64,000 nt of DNA from Hygrocybe punicea (Eukaryota > Basidiomycota > Agaricomycetes > Agaricales > Hygrophoraceae): positions 5,394,001 through 5,458,000 of the forward strand of contig OY744467.1 of assembly GCA_963556145.1 (NCBI GenBank), written 5' to 3'. Position numbers and translations under genes: made by a program. Each line of letters begins with the position of its first letter. Position 1 is the first letter of the stretch. This document shows positions 33,885 to 46,368 of the stretch, piece by piece. A model generated the notes under the pieces. That model was not told the DNA's origin and did no database searches. It worked only from the letters and a program-made list of their open reading frames with translations.

Positions 33885-35710
33885 ATGTCTCGCGAACGGG
33901 AATACTTCTGCAATTGTCAACGGTACTGCATAAGACTCCAAAAGGTCTCCCGAAGAACGTATTATGCACACACACAGTACCGCCGTGCTGAGATTCGCTC
34001 CACCCTCAATAATTACCTTCACCAGCACAATCTTGACCCAGGACTGGTCCATCTGGCTCCTCAGCCAGTCGATCACGACTTTGATGATGAACAGGGTGGC
34101 GCTCTTGATGCCAGGGAGGTGCCTGATGATATACCTGCGCATTACGATGAAATTGAAGACCTCTATGCCGACCCTCTCCCGCTGCTGCCAGCGCAAGTTG
34201 ACATGGATGTATCTGATGAGGATGAGGATGATACAGTACGCTGTTCCCAATTAAACCATACTCTGAGCACTAAATCTATGTCTCTCACACTTAGAATGAC
34301 CCCCCAGACCGAGCGGTTGATCCCGGAAGCCTTCAGGATATTCATGCTGTCTCAAATGCAGATCCTGATGGCGTTCCACACGCAGGTGCCGAAGGTCACC
34401 AGCCAGATCCCCTGCCAGAGCACGAATTCAACCAAGCCCCCCTTGACAACCTCAATCTCACACTGGCTTACATCAATCTGATTCGTTCCGTTACACTCGA
34501 TAACGGTGGGCTTGACCCTGACACAATTCATCGGCTCCGCAATCCTGTTGAAGGCCCACCTGACGTCGATAACCCCGACATCACCCTTGCGATCAAAATA
34601 TTCCTAGCTACCATGAAAGGGTCTGAAGATGTTTACACCAAAGTTGGCGATGCCATTTCGGAACGTTTTCCCGAGTGCGATTTTCTTTCGCTTGATCGTA
34701 TCAAATGCAAGATCAGTGTGCTCACTGGAGTCATACTGCTATTCCATGATATGTGCCAGAATTCCTGTGTAGGCTTCACAGGCCCTCTGGCGGACTTGAC
34801 CCACTGTCCTATGTGTGGAACACTGCGATATGAACCTATCCAGTACGAGGCCAGTAATGCCGAGATCCGCCAACCTGTCAAAAGATTCCTCACCATTCCC
34901 CTTGGCCCCCAGCTGCAAGCTCTGTGGCGCAGTCCTGAGACTGCAGAAGCTATGCGATACCGAGAGACTCGCACACGCAAGATTTTAGCCAATCTAGACC
35001 CAACTACACAACAACTTGATATCTATGAAGATTTTCTTTCTGGTTCTGAATACCTTGACGTTTTCCGCAAAGGTCGAGTTGGTGATCATGACACCACCCT
35101 CCTCTTCTCAATTGATGGCGCGCAAATCTTTGAGAAAAAGGTCTCAGACTGCTGGATCCACATTTGGGCCATACTCGACTTAGCTCCCAACGGCCAGTAC
35201 AAAACAGATGTTGTCGAACCCGGAGGATTCATTCCAGGTCCCAATGCACCGAAAAATTTCAACTCATTTCTTTTCCCCACCCTTCACCATCTTTCTGCCC
35301 TCCAGCGAGAAGGTTTCCGCGTGTGGGATGCACACGATGGGGCGGTTCACGTTTCCCATCCGTATTTCGTGTTTGGTGCAGCTGATGGCCCTGGCGCCTC
35401 TCACATGAGCGGGCTGACCGGTCACCAGGGCTACAACTCCTGCAGGATCTATTGCCCGATCAAGGGACGTCGATTAGAAAATGATAACACATATTATCCA
35501 GCTCATCTCAAACCTGATAACTATATCCTTGAAGGGAGTGACCACGACGACTACACTTTCCATCAGATGCCCATGCAACCACCAGACGAATACCTTCGCA
35601 ATGTCAACTACCTCATTGCCTCTGCAAATATGGCTCAATTTATTGCACGCCACAAGGAGACTGGCATCGTCAAGCCAAGTATCTTCAGTGGACTCCCTTT
35701 ATACCGTTAG
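33885..35710 (+). pseudogene. Tnp2-family transposase, C-terminally truncated
   Basis: ATG at 33885 (MSREREYFCNCQRYC). Exon 1 ends at 34235 and exon 2 begins at 34295 in phase 0, giving 588 codons with no internal stop. Motifs: N-terminal Cys cluster with VSRRTYYAHTQ; LTHCPMCGTLRYEPI zinc-binding pair; LLFSIDGAQIF (catalytic Asp block); DCWIHIWAILDLAPN; GGFIPGPNAPKNFNSFLFPT; GLTGHQGYNSCRIYCP. The family normally continues well past KPSIFSGLP to a further catalytic acidic residue, but here the frame ends four codons later and runs into the next gene in another frame. I infer a deletion junction at about 35,690-35,700 and an inactive enzyme. Confidence 0.82.
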
Positions 35711-35727
35711 CAAGGAATTTCTTCCGC

Positions 35728-36856
35728 ATGGAAATGTACAAGCGCATACCAGAACTTCAATATTGCGAGAACCATTGGAAGCTAGAACATCTTGCCACCA
35801 TTAATTACCCCGGTTGGTACAGCAAACACGTCATGAAGGAAAAGGTGCCAAAGACAGAGAACGAAATGAACATGAGCGAAACGGGGGTCTCCGGCGATGG
35901 CGATGAGTATATGCACCTACCACAGAAGCATGGCCAGATGGGGTTTCAGGCGCCTCCGAGTAAAAAGAGGCATTTCAAGATCCCTCAGCCTGTTACAGGG
36001 GAAGGAAGTTCTACCAGCATATCTGCGTCTTCTGGTTCCATGCTCAAAGATTCATTATCTGATACTCCAGCGCCAATCTCTCTTGTCGACACCACCAAGG
36101 ATGCCATTCCGTTTATCTCTCCAGCCTTAATTGATTGCTCGATAGATCCCTCATTTGCACCTCCGCAGCCATTAGATTCATCCACCAAAAGTGAGTGGTA
36201 AATTCTGTATATTATTGTGACGATGACATTCCGAGTCTTCACAGAGACCGATAATGTGTTGCCTACAACTGAAGAAGCACCTACCCCCAATGGACTGCAG
36301 GACACTTCTGCACTCACTTTCAAGATCGTCAATCCTCTGTGAGTTCCATTTCCAGGTACAAGATATATTATATCTGCTAATAATTGATCTGGAAAAGTGA
36401 AACCACGCAACAGATAGTTGAAATGCCTCTAGCCACACCAGTTCCCCGTGCTGCCACTCGTTCAACAAACACAGCCGCATCCTCTTCGTCCGGCGTCGAT
36501 GCGTTGAAGGGAAAGGCTAAAGAGAAGAAGAGCCCCATAATGAACCCGACGCAGGCAATGACACCAAAGTGTGTCATGAATACTCCATACACATGCTAAG
36601 ACTGATCCCAACTTTACAGGAACCTTTTCGCAATCGACCACTGTGCGAAGCATCGTATTACGAAGGCCGAGTTTGAACAGGTCTGGGAAGACCTCGATGA
36701 CACCACGAAAAAGGTATTCTCACTTGAAAGTATTTGTTCGTTGCGACTAATGGATATGTTGTGTAGCAATATGAGGACAAGAGCAAGAAGGTGAAACAGG
36801 ACGTGAAGGCAGCAAAGGCGGTGGCAGCAGCAGCAACGAGGGTTGCAGTGGGTTGA
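35728..36856 (+). CDS. Second gene of the Tnp2 element, unknown accessory protein
   Basis: Five exons join cleanly by GT-AG introns (donors near 36,191, 36,340, 36,571 and 36,713), starting MEMYKRIPELQYCENHWK and ending ATRVAVG before TGA at 36854-36856. The N-terminal block HWKLEHLATINYPGWYSKHV is ordered, the middle is Ser/Pro-rich with a KKRHFKIP basic patch, and the C-terminus has a helical CAKHRITKAEFEQVW..DDTTKKQYEDKSKK segment reminiscent of HMG-like helices. The frame is also open upstream of the ATG to about 35,695 (PLARNFFRMEM), so the true N-terminus was probably lost with the deletion. Its role in transposition is not known to me. Confidence 0.55.
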
Positions 36857-37165
36857 GCATCGGGAGCAGGGAACGGGGAGTGGCGGCGGGGGGGCAGGGT
36901 TGGTCGCTATCATGGGGAGCGGGGAGTGGCGGCAGCGGCAGTGGACAGCAGGGGAAGGGGTGGGGGCGGGATTGGTCACTATCATCGAGCACATTGTACA
37001 GCATTGTAAACGACCGCAAAGCAAATACCATTGTTTTTTAAAGGATAACAATTGAGATCCATATGCTATTGTTGCAAACTTCATTTTAAATATGCTTATG
37101 GGAAATAAATATATTTTACGCTATCTAAAAGGTCCTTAACGTACGGACTTCTCACTGGGTTTCAA

Positions 37166-37309
37166 GGGCTACAAGGGCCCATACCGCGTTTTCGTGTATT
37201 TTGGACTTTAGTAGATTATTGTAATGTTATTTATACAGAGGTTGTTTTTGTGTAATTCTCCTTCAAAATTTTAAAGTACAGGAAAATGCGATATGGGCTC
37301 TTGTAGCCC
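37166..37309. mobile_element. 144-bp MITE inside the right TIR of the Tnp2 element
   Basis: The ends GGGCTACAAGGGCCCATA and TATGGGCTCTTGTAGCCC are inverted copies. The left TIR of the Tnp2 element lacks this segment (ttcaagcccagtg), showing that it inserted after the element formed. No clear TSD. Confidence 0.8.
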
Positions 37310-37604
37310 GTGAAAAATAGAACAACTTTCTCTCTACAATCACGTCAATCCAAGCATTTCTTGTAAAGATATTCATTGTACAAGTTGCAATGACTCAAAT
37401 CAACAATTCACCTATAAATTTTTATATAACACATATTTTGAAATTGTAAATAGAGGGAAAGATGGCCCTTAGAACATAGACAAACTAACCCTCTCAGACT
37501 ATATAATTTAGTGCAGTATTTCACAAGTTATCATTTTACTAGGACCTCCTTCTTTAAAAGATTTGTTTTTCAAAATGTCATTATATATGAAAAAGCAATA
37601 AATA

Positions 37605-38336
37605 CTTCTGAATGAATACTTTCAGGTTCAAAATAAATTGTGTACAGTATAAATTTGAAACTTCAATAATTTCAGTAAATGTCTTGTTATTGAAGAAGTA
37701 CTGTAAAATTGTCAATCAACACTGGTAATGTACTTTGTTTCAAAATATTGGATTATTATGATTTTGAATGCTTTTTGAATACTGGTGCAACAATATGATA
37801 ACAATATGTAGTATACCCTCCCAATAAATTCAACATACTTCAGTATATGGATCATGTGTGGCCAGCCTGTCTGTGAGGTGGAATTTGGGTGCTGGGACCT
37901 TGCACCAGCCTTCAGCCATATGTGGGCCTCTTTGTCTGGGTGTCCCGATGCGTCTGCGTTGAACCAGACAACTTCCACCTCGCGAGAGAGCCATGCATGT
38001 CAATTGACGTGGCTGGTATCTTCGCGAGGTGGGAATGGGGTGCCCTGCCCTGCCCTGCAGATACTCCATCTGACCTCACCAGAGAGCCACGCACATCAGT
38101 TGACGTGGCCAGCATCTTCACAAGGTGGGATTTGGGGGTGCCCTGCGGTGACTCCATCTGACCTCGTGAGAGATCAGCATGTTGTATGCGTGCATTCTGC
38201 CTTGGTTGTGTCTGCAGTGCCAGCACACTTCATCGCGAAGTGGGTGCCATGGTGCCATGGCCTGTCCTGGCAAAACACACACATTTAATGTGTGTGTTCC
38301 GGTGGTGGTAATGGCGGTGGCAGTGTGGTGGCACGT
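37605..38336. other. Non-coding stretch with a ~95-bp tandem repeat
   Basis: From 37,975 to 38,165 a unit containing gagagccaygcayrtcarttgacgtggc and ..cttcrcraggtggga repeats a little over twice. It is flanked by AT-rich sequence. The unit core resembles the minisatellite in the MITE at 2688-3464. No gene was recognised. Confidence 0.55.
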
Positions 38337-40724
38337 TGTAGTAGTAGATCACGTGATAGAGGCTCCCACGGTTGATTCCCTTAGATAGCAGTTCCTGTCG
38401 TAGCAGTCTTCATCTTGATACATCCATGTTCCACTGACTCTGAGTCCCTTTAGTCCCTTCCCCAAGCCTGTCCCACCTCTACACCTGGTGATGAGAGTGT
38501 TTTTCGTCCTACATCTCGACGTCTGAGAGTCCCCAGCATCTCCTTCATTTTTTATCAGTCCCTTCATTTTTTTCTGATTCAGAGCACAGAGAGCACCCTT
38601 GAGAGCACCCCACAGACCTATGATTTTCCAGAGACCGCCCTGACCCAGAGCCCACAGCGTTTCACGTTCCCACTCACCCACACCATCGATCTGCGCACCC
38701 ACTTTGCTGAAACACGCCCCAGCAGTGCCAACTGCACCCTCAGTTGTTTCTCTATTTCCTACTGTCCACTTAGCTTGATTCAAGCTCTCCGTGGCCCCGC
38801 TGATAAGCAGCGCATGTCCCTAAGCACGGAAACCCTCTATTGGACCTATTCTAGTCTCGACATGCTGCGATTTGCTGCGATTTATTGCGAAACATCCCGA
38901 TTTATATGTATCTCCATTGCGATGCGACAGCGCGATATGGGCGATAATTTGACATTACAGCGATTTTCTTCGGAGCGCTTCGGCCCCCTTCGGAAACATA
39001 TTTCGAGCCTCTCCAACATCACCCATGCTTGTACCGTTCACCCTATTCCATTCCGATTCCGTTCCGATTCCAGGGAAGTCTTTATGCGACATGTTTCACT
39101 TATTTCAAACAGTATAGCTCCTATCCTCTAGATATTTTGGAAATTGCTTCGCATGGTGCTATACCCTTCATTTCAGTTCCATTTCATCCCTATTGCACCA
39201 TAGTTCCGTCACACACTGTCTATTTGTCTTGCCTTCTTCACCCTGTATTGTCCTAACAACCAACTTCGCATAAATACCCCCTATAGTTTACATACTAGAG
39301 AGACGTCTTGTATACCCCCGATTCCAGTCTATCATATCACCTCTTTACTGCGCTGTCCATGCGATAGCTCCACTGTACTCTATTAAACTTTGCGTTCCTT
39401 CCACAAAGTGCTACGTATACGCCGAAAACATTGCCGACTGTTTCGCACACGCCGTGCACATCGCGCACATCGGAAACATCATCGCCACTATCCAGAGCAC
39501 CTCTGAGTATTTTTATTAACCTTTTGGATTGAGATTGAACCCCTCAGAATTCGTACAGCACTGTGGTAGAGTTGGTATTTGATTCCGTTCACATTACCGC
39601 AGTGCACCCTTTCACCGCGTTCCCTGCGTTGACCAGGAGCGATGTTCCCACACTCTTGAGGCCGCCGCGTCATCACCACGTTGGACGTCGACCCCCGTTT
39701 TTTCGCCACCCCGGGCCCAGTGCACACCCATTGCGCCCCCCGCACTCACACTCAATGGCCCAAAACCCCACACTAGCATCCGTTGGCCCAACGTGAGCCA
39801 TTTGGGCCCCCAACGCCTGCCACATCACCACGTCATGAGCCCACATTTCCATTGTTCCCCGGTACCATACAGCTACAATGGACTCCCTGCTGCCCTGCTC
39901 CATCTGCTAGAGCCCCATACCGCTTTTCATCACCCCAGGCGAGCCCCGCCTATCTCTTTTTGGGCACCCCAGTGTCGTGCCACATCATCACGTCCTGACC
40001 CCCGCATTTTTGTGATTTCCAGCCCCATACAGCTACGCTGGAGTTGCCACAGCCCTGCTCAACCTGCTAGAGCCCCCTGCTACCGACTTCGAGCACCTCA
40101 ACAATGTGCCGCATCGTCACAACACGCCCCCACTTCCCAGCACAAACAGCCCCACTTTCCAGCATAAATGGCCACACACCCACTCACGTAACTTGCGGTG
40201 CCTGCCCCTGAGGGCATGGGGCACCCTGCTCATCTGCTCCACCACTTTCTGGGCCCCACCGCCCTTTACTGTGCTACAGAATTGTGGTCCCCGCATTGTA
40301 TATTCCTGGCCCCTAGCAGCTTCACGAGGCCCCCCACAGCTTTATCCCCAACCCCATGACTGTTTTTCAGAGCCTATGCGAAGAGATCCCTCGACGCCGG
40401 CACCCGCTCTAGCACCCAGTACATATTCCTTTCTTCGCCTCATTTCCTTTTGTCCTGACGTCACGAGCTTTCTTTTGTTTTGACCCCCTCATTTGTCTTC
40501 TTCACATGGTTCTTTGTTTCCATGTTTTTTCCATCTTTTCATAGTGACGAGGGCGTCGCTATAGGAGGGGGGGCACTTGTAGTAGTAGATCATGTGACAG
40601 AGGCTCCCATGGTTGATTCCCTCAGATAGCAGTTCCTGTCATAGCAGTCTTCATCTTGATACATCCATGTTCTGCTGACTCTGAGTCCCTTGAGTCCCTT
40701 CCCCGAGCCTGTCCCACCTCTACA
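38337..40724 (+). mobile_element. Second short-LTR element, 2388 bp, non-coding
   Basis: 147-bp LTRs at 38337-38483 and 40578-40724 start TGTAGTAGTAG and end CCACCTCTACA. The flanking 4 bp are acgt (38333-38336) and gcgt (40725-40728), one mismatch. A primer-binding site TGGTGATGAGAG lies two bases after the left LTR and a polypurine tract (ggagggggggc) precedes the right LTR. The LTR shares cacgtga, gaggctcccaYggtt and cctgtc blocks with the LTR at 3473. The interior has only short ORFs and degenerate ~165-bp repeats (atacagctac, ctgctagagcccc), so it is a non-autonomous member. Confidence 0.85.
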
Positions 40725-42342
40725 GCGTTCTTCAGTTAGAAGAATAAAATCGATGGAAAAAATTAATGAAAACATACCATGAAGCAGCGGGGGTGGATAC
40801 ACCACCCCCTGCTACTCATTTCATCTCGTTGACTCACCCACTCTGTTCATTTGCATGTGCATGCATCCCAGTTTGCCATGGGGCCTGTTGTTGGCACGTC
40901 CGACGTGGCGTTGATTGTTGACATTGTGGTTGTGGCCATCATGGTGGCAATCATCGTTGTCATTGTCATTGTCATTGTCATTGTCGTTGTCATTGCCATT
41001 GTCATTGTCGTTGTCATGGTGGTGGTGGCCGTAGACCTGTAATTTAATTGTTAGTGTCGAATAAAATAAAATAAAATAACAGGAAATAAACAAGTACATG
41101 GGTGTAAGGGGGGCCACATCACTCCTGGCCTTGCTCGCCGTCATCATTGTTGCGTTGGCATCGTCCTATGGTCAAAGGTCAGTACCGGTTAGTTGCAAAG
41201 TCCAAACATACTGAAAATGGCAAAAGTGACGATGTTTGGCGCTCCATTTTGCCAAACTTCACCAAATGGTCCATGCGCGACCTCCAAACATATATAAGTC
41301 ATGCACATGCATTTACTCATTATGTGCGTATTACTCACTTTGATTTTATTAATACTGATTTAGTTTACAGACATTGTTGTATACTTTGTAAGTTGTTGTT
41401 AGTAAATATAAAGTTACTCTAAAATCAATTAAATATATTTGTAATCTATTAATTATTATTATTATAATTGTCCTTGAATTTGTCCAATATCTTCACAATT
41501 GTGGATGTGTGTTATCTGGTCCAAAAAGGGCCATCTTTTACAAGGAACAAAAGGGGCCAAAGGTCCCAAGAGGAGCACTCTTTTCCAAGAAAGTGACCCA
41601 GCTTAGAAAAGTTCAAACTCTTGGAAAAAGAGGTCAAAAGGAGGAAAGAAAGGAAGGAAAAAAGAAGGGAAAAGAATCAAATCTCTTCTTTTCCCATCTT
41701 TTTCCTTCCTTTTTTTCCTCCTTTTGACCTCTTTTTCCAAGAGTTTGAACTTTTCTAAGCCAGGTCACTTTCTTGGAAAAGGTGCTACCTCTTGGAAAAG
41801 GTGGACCTCTTGGGACCTTTTGCACCTTTTGCACCTTGTAAAAGGTGCAAAAGGTGCAAAAAAAGGGCTTGTAATTTTCCTGATGTCAGTTGGCCTCCCC
41901 ATGTATTTGGATCAAGTTCAAGGGTGCAGGAAGAGGCAAAGAACAAGTTTTGCAAGAGTGGTTGAGTATGATGAGCCACAAAAGAGGGATGCTGAGAAGA
42001 AAGGGCAAGACGAATCAGTAAACAAAAGCATTGTGAGACAGTTGCAGAATGAATAAGGTTAGATATGGAAAGGAAGGAAAGAAACAGGGAGGTCAAGGGG
42101 TATCACAATACCATGGAGAAATGGGAGGAAGTGAGAGATGCTACAAAAGGAAAGAAACAATGTGCAAGATGGAAGAAGCCACCACTGAAGGAGTGTGGAG
42201 GGCCTGGGCTCAAAAAGGGGATCACAAGGCCAAAGCTTGCAGGATATGAGGTGGAATCATCCAGCGAACAGGATGGCAATGAAGAAGATAAGACAGTGGT
42301 GTTCTGATTGTGATGTGAAATTGTTTGGTTTTCCATTTGATA
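40725..42342. other. Non-coding stretch with a (GTCATT)n tract and a palindrome
   Basis: A (gtcatt)n hexamer array occupies about 40,930-41,025. From 41,515 to 41,870 an imperfect palindrome of about 355 bp (ggtcaaaaggagg against cctccttttgacc at its centre) looks like another foldback MITE. No gene was recognised. Confidence 0.6.
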
Positions 42343-44738
42343 CAGTATTCAATGGCTCCTTTGAATGCTATGGCTCCTTTGAACACTTTCCATTTATTTC
42401 AACAGTTTTCAATCCTTCCACCTCAAACTTTCTACTATATGATAGTTGCATTATAGTACTAGGTTGGGTATAAAATTTAGAGCAGTTCATTCAGAGATTT
42501 CATAAAATAACATGGACATTCCGTTGTATACACCTATTTTGTCTCATTCCAAATATTATTTGGACTCAGGTATCCTAGTACTTTCAAACGATGCTTTAAA
42601 ATTTATCTAGACTTGTGCACATCCTTATCAATAATCTTTTCACCACTTGCGCTCAAAAACTTGACCCGTTATTCAATTGTTATTCGACTTTTCCTGAAGG
42701 CTGTCAGTTTTTAAACGTATCACATGATCATTTCGCAGCCCAGGGTTGCCTCACAATAACCTGCCCGTTTTTCAAGGTCTAGACATGAAAAATTTTGTTT
42801 GAGAGTAACACAAGAACCTCTCTGCTCTATACATCATGGTTGGAAGGGCCAAATCCGCAACAAAGAAAGCACAAATCTTACGAGAGGAGAAGGACTATGT
42901 AATGGACCTAGCCATAGAAAACTGTCAAAAAGAACAACAGAAGCCATTGACACTCAAGAAGAAGGGACTGCGGAGAATCTGTGTGGATACGACACATCAG
43001 TACTTCTTGGAAACAGGGAAAACGATTGCTTTGAATCACACCACACTCCATCATTTGGTTAATGGAGGCCAGAAACTTAGTGATTTCAATGCCGAGAAGG
43101 GCTGGTTGCTGAGGGGGGAGGTAGAAACGGTGATTGAGTATGCGCTGGAAGTTGCATGGAGGGGGTTTCCTCTGAGTCACCTAGACTCAAGGAACATGTT
43201 GATGAAATTTGTTGGGCACACCTCAGAGATCTGTTTCCTGCTGATGGTGTTGGCAAACAATGGACAAATCGCTTCATGGAGAAACACTCTGATGTACTTG
43301 GGACATACTTGTCACATTTGCTCAATACTGCTCGAGGCCGTGCTGTTAATCCAGCTACAAACAAGTCTTGGCACAACTTGCTTGAGGAGACGCTGCTAAC
43401 TGGCGATGATGAAAAACCAATAGCACAGGCATGCCTGTGGGCGGTGGATGAAACTGGTTTCCAGCCAGCTGGAGGGCTTCGTGAAAGGGTGGTCAGACCT
43501 GAGGGTGTAAAAACTCAATACCAGCAACAGGACGGGAATCGAGAGACTATTACCATTCTTGTGACAATCGGTGCTGATGGATCGACAATTCCACCTGCGG
43601 TTATCTTCAAGGGAAAGGCATATCAAATGAAGTGGCAACAAAATAACCCTGCCAATGTGTCATAAGCCACGAAAATAAATTTATTATTTGAAATTCACTG
43701 ACAGTCTTGCATAGGCTAGGATATTTACAAAAGGGGTGGACTGATGGTGAAATTGGAATCCTCTGGATAAAGCAATTTGATAATGAGACAAAATACAAGG
43801 CCGATGGCTGTTATCGAGTCCTCCTCATGGATGGACATAACTCACATTATACGCGAGGGTTCTTGGAATATGCACGGGCACACAAAATTCACATCCTTTG
43901 CTATCCTGCACATACGACACACATATACCAGGGACTTGACGTTGTTTGCTTTGGTATCTTGAAACACGAATGGACGACAGAAAGGGATAAGTTGCTGCGA
44001 GAACATGGGGAAGTTATGACAAAGCAAAACTTCCTAGCTGTTTATGGACGAGCTCACCTTCATGCTCTCACTCCAGAAGTTGTTTCTGCTGCATTCCGTA
44101 AAACAGGGGTGTGGCCATTCAATCGAGATGTGGTGACAAAGGAGATGATGGCTCCCAGTAAAGAAACCTCCTGCCAAGGGAGCCTTCCGATACGACCACC
44201 AAGCCCTGTGCGAATCATCACCAAAATGGTTTGTCAGTTAATCCGCCCACCTGACCAAGGAGGTGACAGTGATGGTGATGGCGACACGAGTGATACTCCT
44301 GACGCACCTGGCAGCATCATTCAATCTGCCCTTGATGACCTTGGAACAACGTCCATGGCATTCCTTGTGAATCCAGTGCTGATTGAATCTGCAGCTAATC
44401 TTCCATCGTTCATCCCTCTTCCTGTATCGCCCATGCGCCAAAGTCATCAATTGCTTGATATCGAGCCAGTCACGGAGTGGGAGTGGAAGCTTCAAACTGC
44501 TCTGCATGATATGGAGCTTCAGAAGGCATTCTACAAGGGTCATGTGGTGGGACTGCACTCACAGATAATCCTGCAAGGGATGTATTGTGATTGTGTGCGT
44601 GGTCAACTAGCAACTCAGGAGAAGAAGAAGAACAAAGGAAAAAGTACCGCTTTGCACACAGATTGTAATGCACGCCTTCTCACAGGCAATGAATTCTTCA
44701 ATTGGGTCATCCAACATACCAAAGCAACGGAGGCAGCA

Positions 44739-46368
44739 TGTTACGTTTTTCAACTCCGCAACTCCGATTCCAACTCCGCTACCCACGATGACGATTCCAC
44801 TTCATCACACCTTCCTTTTTCATTTCCTTTTACCTTTTGTCTTCTTTTGGACATCGTTGTTTATTCTTGTCCTTGTTCTCTTTTTATCCTTTCTTCTTCT
44901 AGAACAATCCAGACCGACCATGGACACATCCCCATGTTACCTTGCTGTATCTGAATAGTCGCCTTGCCAACGGACGTCACTTTCATTGTCTTCGCTGTAC
45001 AACATACTGTCTTCCCAAACCAACGCACAATGGCTATCCTCACCAAACAGTTCATAACCGTAATGATCATTGGTGCCATAGCGATCACCTTCCTGATCGG
45101 TTTCTACATCGTCATGATTTGCCTCTGGAAAAGGCAACCTTCCTTCATTGACGAAACCAACATCCGCCTCGACAGTATACTGACACATAATTGACAATTG
45201 CCATTCCCAGATATTTGGTTTCCATATTCATACCCTGTGCCTACCATTATCCTCCCTGACGATCCGACGACATTCCTCACCTGCATGCGAACTCTGAACA
45301 ATCCCCGATCACGAGACGTTTCACTGTTCTCTCTAATCTGACCATTGCCGGAGCATACTCTTTTGAACTTCAACCACAGACCATACGACTTCCCAAACAG
45401 TGAACCAACCCCTATCGTGTATTGTTCGCATGACACCACTTCAATGCAGTACCCGATGACTTGTTCCCACAGCTTGTCACTCATGCCATGACTCGAAACC
45501 TGGACCCACGTTCATTAATCCTTTTCCATCTATAACCTTGATACCTCCCACACTCGTTTACAATGATACCCTTTCTTGGACAAATACCGACATCAGGTGG
45601 ACTGCATTGTTCCACACACAGGACAGGACACCGCCCCTCGATATGTCATTGACACAGACATCGTCATCCGGTACAGCTTATGCTGTTCACATGTCTGACC
45701 TCGACTAGCCCACTGTCCTAGTTGGTTTTTTCCTCTATACATTCCTTCATTTTCTTTCATACCAACCTTGCCACTATATCCACGCTACCTCAAGACACTC
45801 TCATCACCAACCCCACACTGGACGATACCCATCTTCAACCCGACCGTGCAATGCACTTGCCAAACTGCGCACTTGCCCGTTACAGCAAGTGTAGACCCCA
45901 AATTGGCAATTCTGCATGTCACATGATCTGATGACAAATCATCCGAGTCATCTGGACCTCTTCTATCCTCAATGACACCTGGGCCTCCAGTTGGATCGCG
46001 AGAACATCGACATGAGGACGCCTCATGTCTGTCTCATGGTGAACACATGGTATTGTTGGACATGTTGTAGCTTCATGGTTGCATTTCTATTTACCTCCCC
46101 TCAAGACCAGTCACTACATATACTGTTCTTGTTGTTGGTTCGGACTTTTTCTTCTTTCCTTTCCTTACGTTTGGTCTGGTTCTTGGGGCAGACCCCCTTA
46201 TCTTGGGTAACCCCCACAGTTCGCAATGACATTGTACCATGAATCCCCCCTCTTAGTAGTGTTGTCTTAGTAGTAAGCAACAATGAAAGCTGCTCTTCTC
46301 TCCTCTGGAAACCGATCCCCTGTTAAGTTGATTGTTGCCGGAGCCCGCTGCAGAAGCGATCCGTAACA
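44739..46368 (+). mobile_element. Solo LTR, 1630 bp (copy A)
   Basis: It starts TGTTACG, ends CGTAACA, and is flanked by the perfect 5-bp duplication cagca (44734-44738, 46369-46373) inside the pogo transposase tail. It is homologous throughout to copy B at 16041-17652 and is the less mutated of the two. Confidence 0.9.
45030..45194 (+). CDS. 54-codon ORF in solo LTR A, predicted single-span membrane peptide
   Basis: ATG at 45030, TGA at 45192-45194. The peptide starts MAILTKQFITVMIIG, has one hydrophobic segment (about residues 10-32), then LWKRQPSFIDE, and ends DSILTHN. The ORF is preserved in copy B despite about 10% nucleotide divergence. I know no family for it, and expression is unproven. 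Confidence 0.42.
   Translation: MAILTKQFITVMIIGAIAITFLIGFYIVMICLWKRQPSFIDETNIRLDSILTHN

Larger units (their letters stand above)
33398..37604 (+). mobile_element. Tnp2-type (CACTA/Plavaka-like) transposon with long TIRs
   Basis: Inverted repeats start TATTTATTGC at 33398 and end GCAATAAATA at 37604. They extend about 330 bp inward (left 33398-33725; right 37138-37604, the latter enlarged by a 144-bp MITE). No clear TSD was found. The element contains a truncated transposase (33885-35710) and a second gene (35728-36856), both on plus. At 4.2 kb it is shorter than I expect for complete elements of this type, consistent with an internal deletion. Confidence 0.82.
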
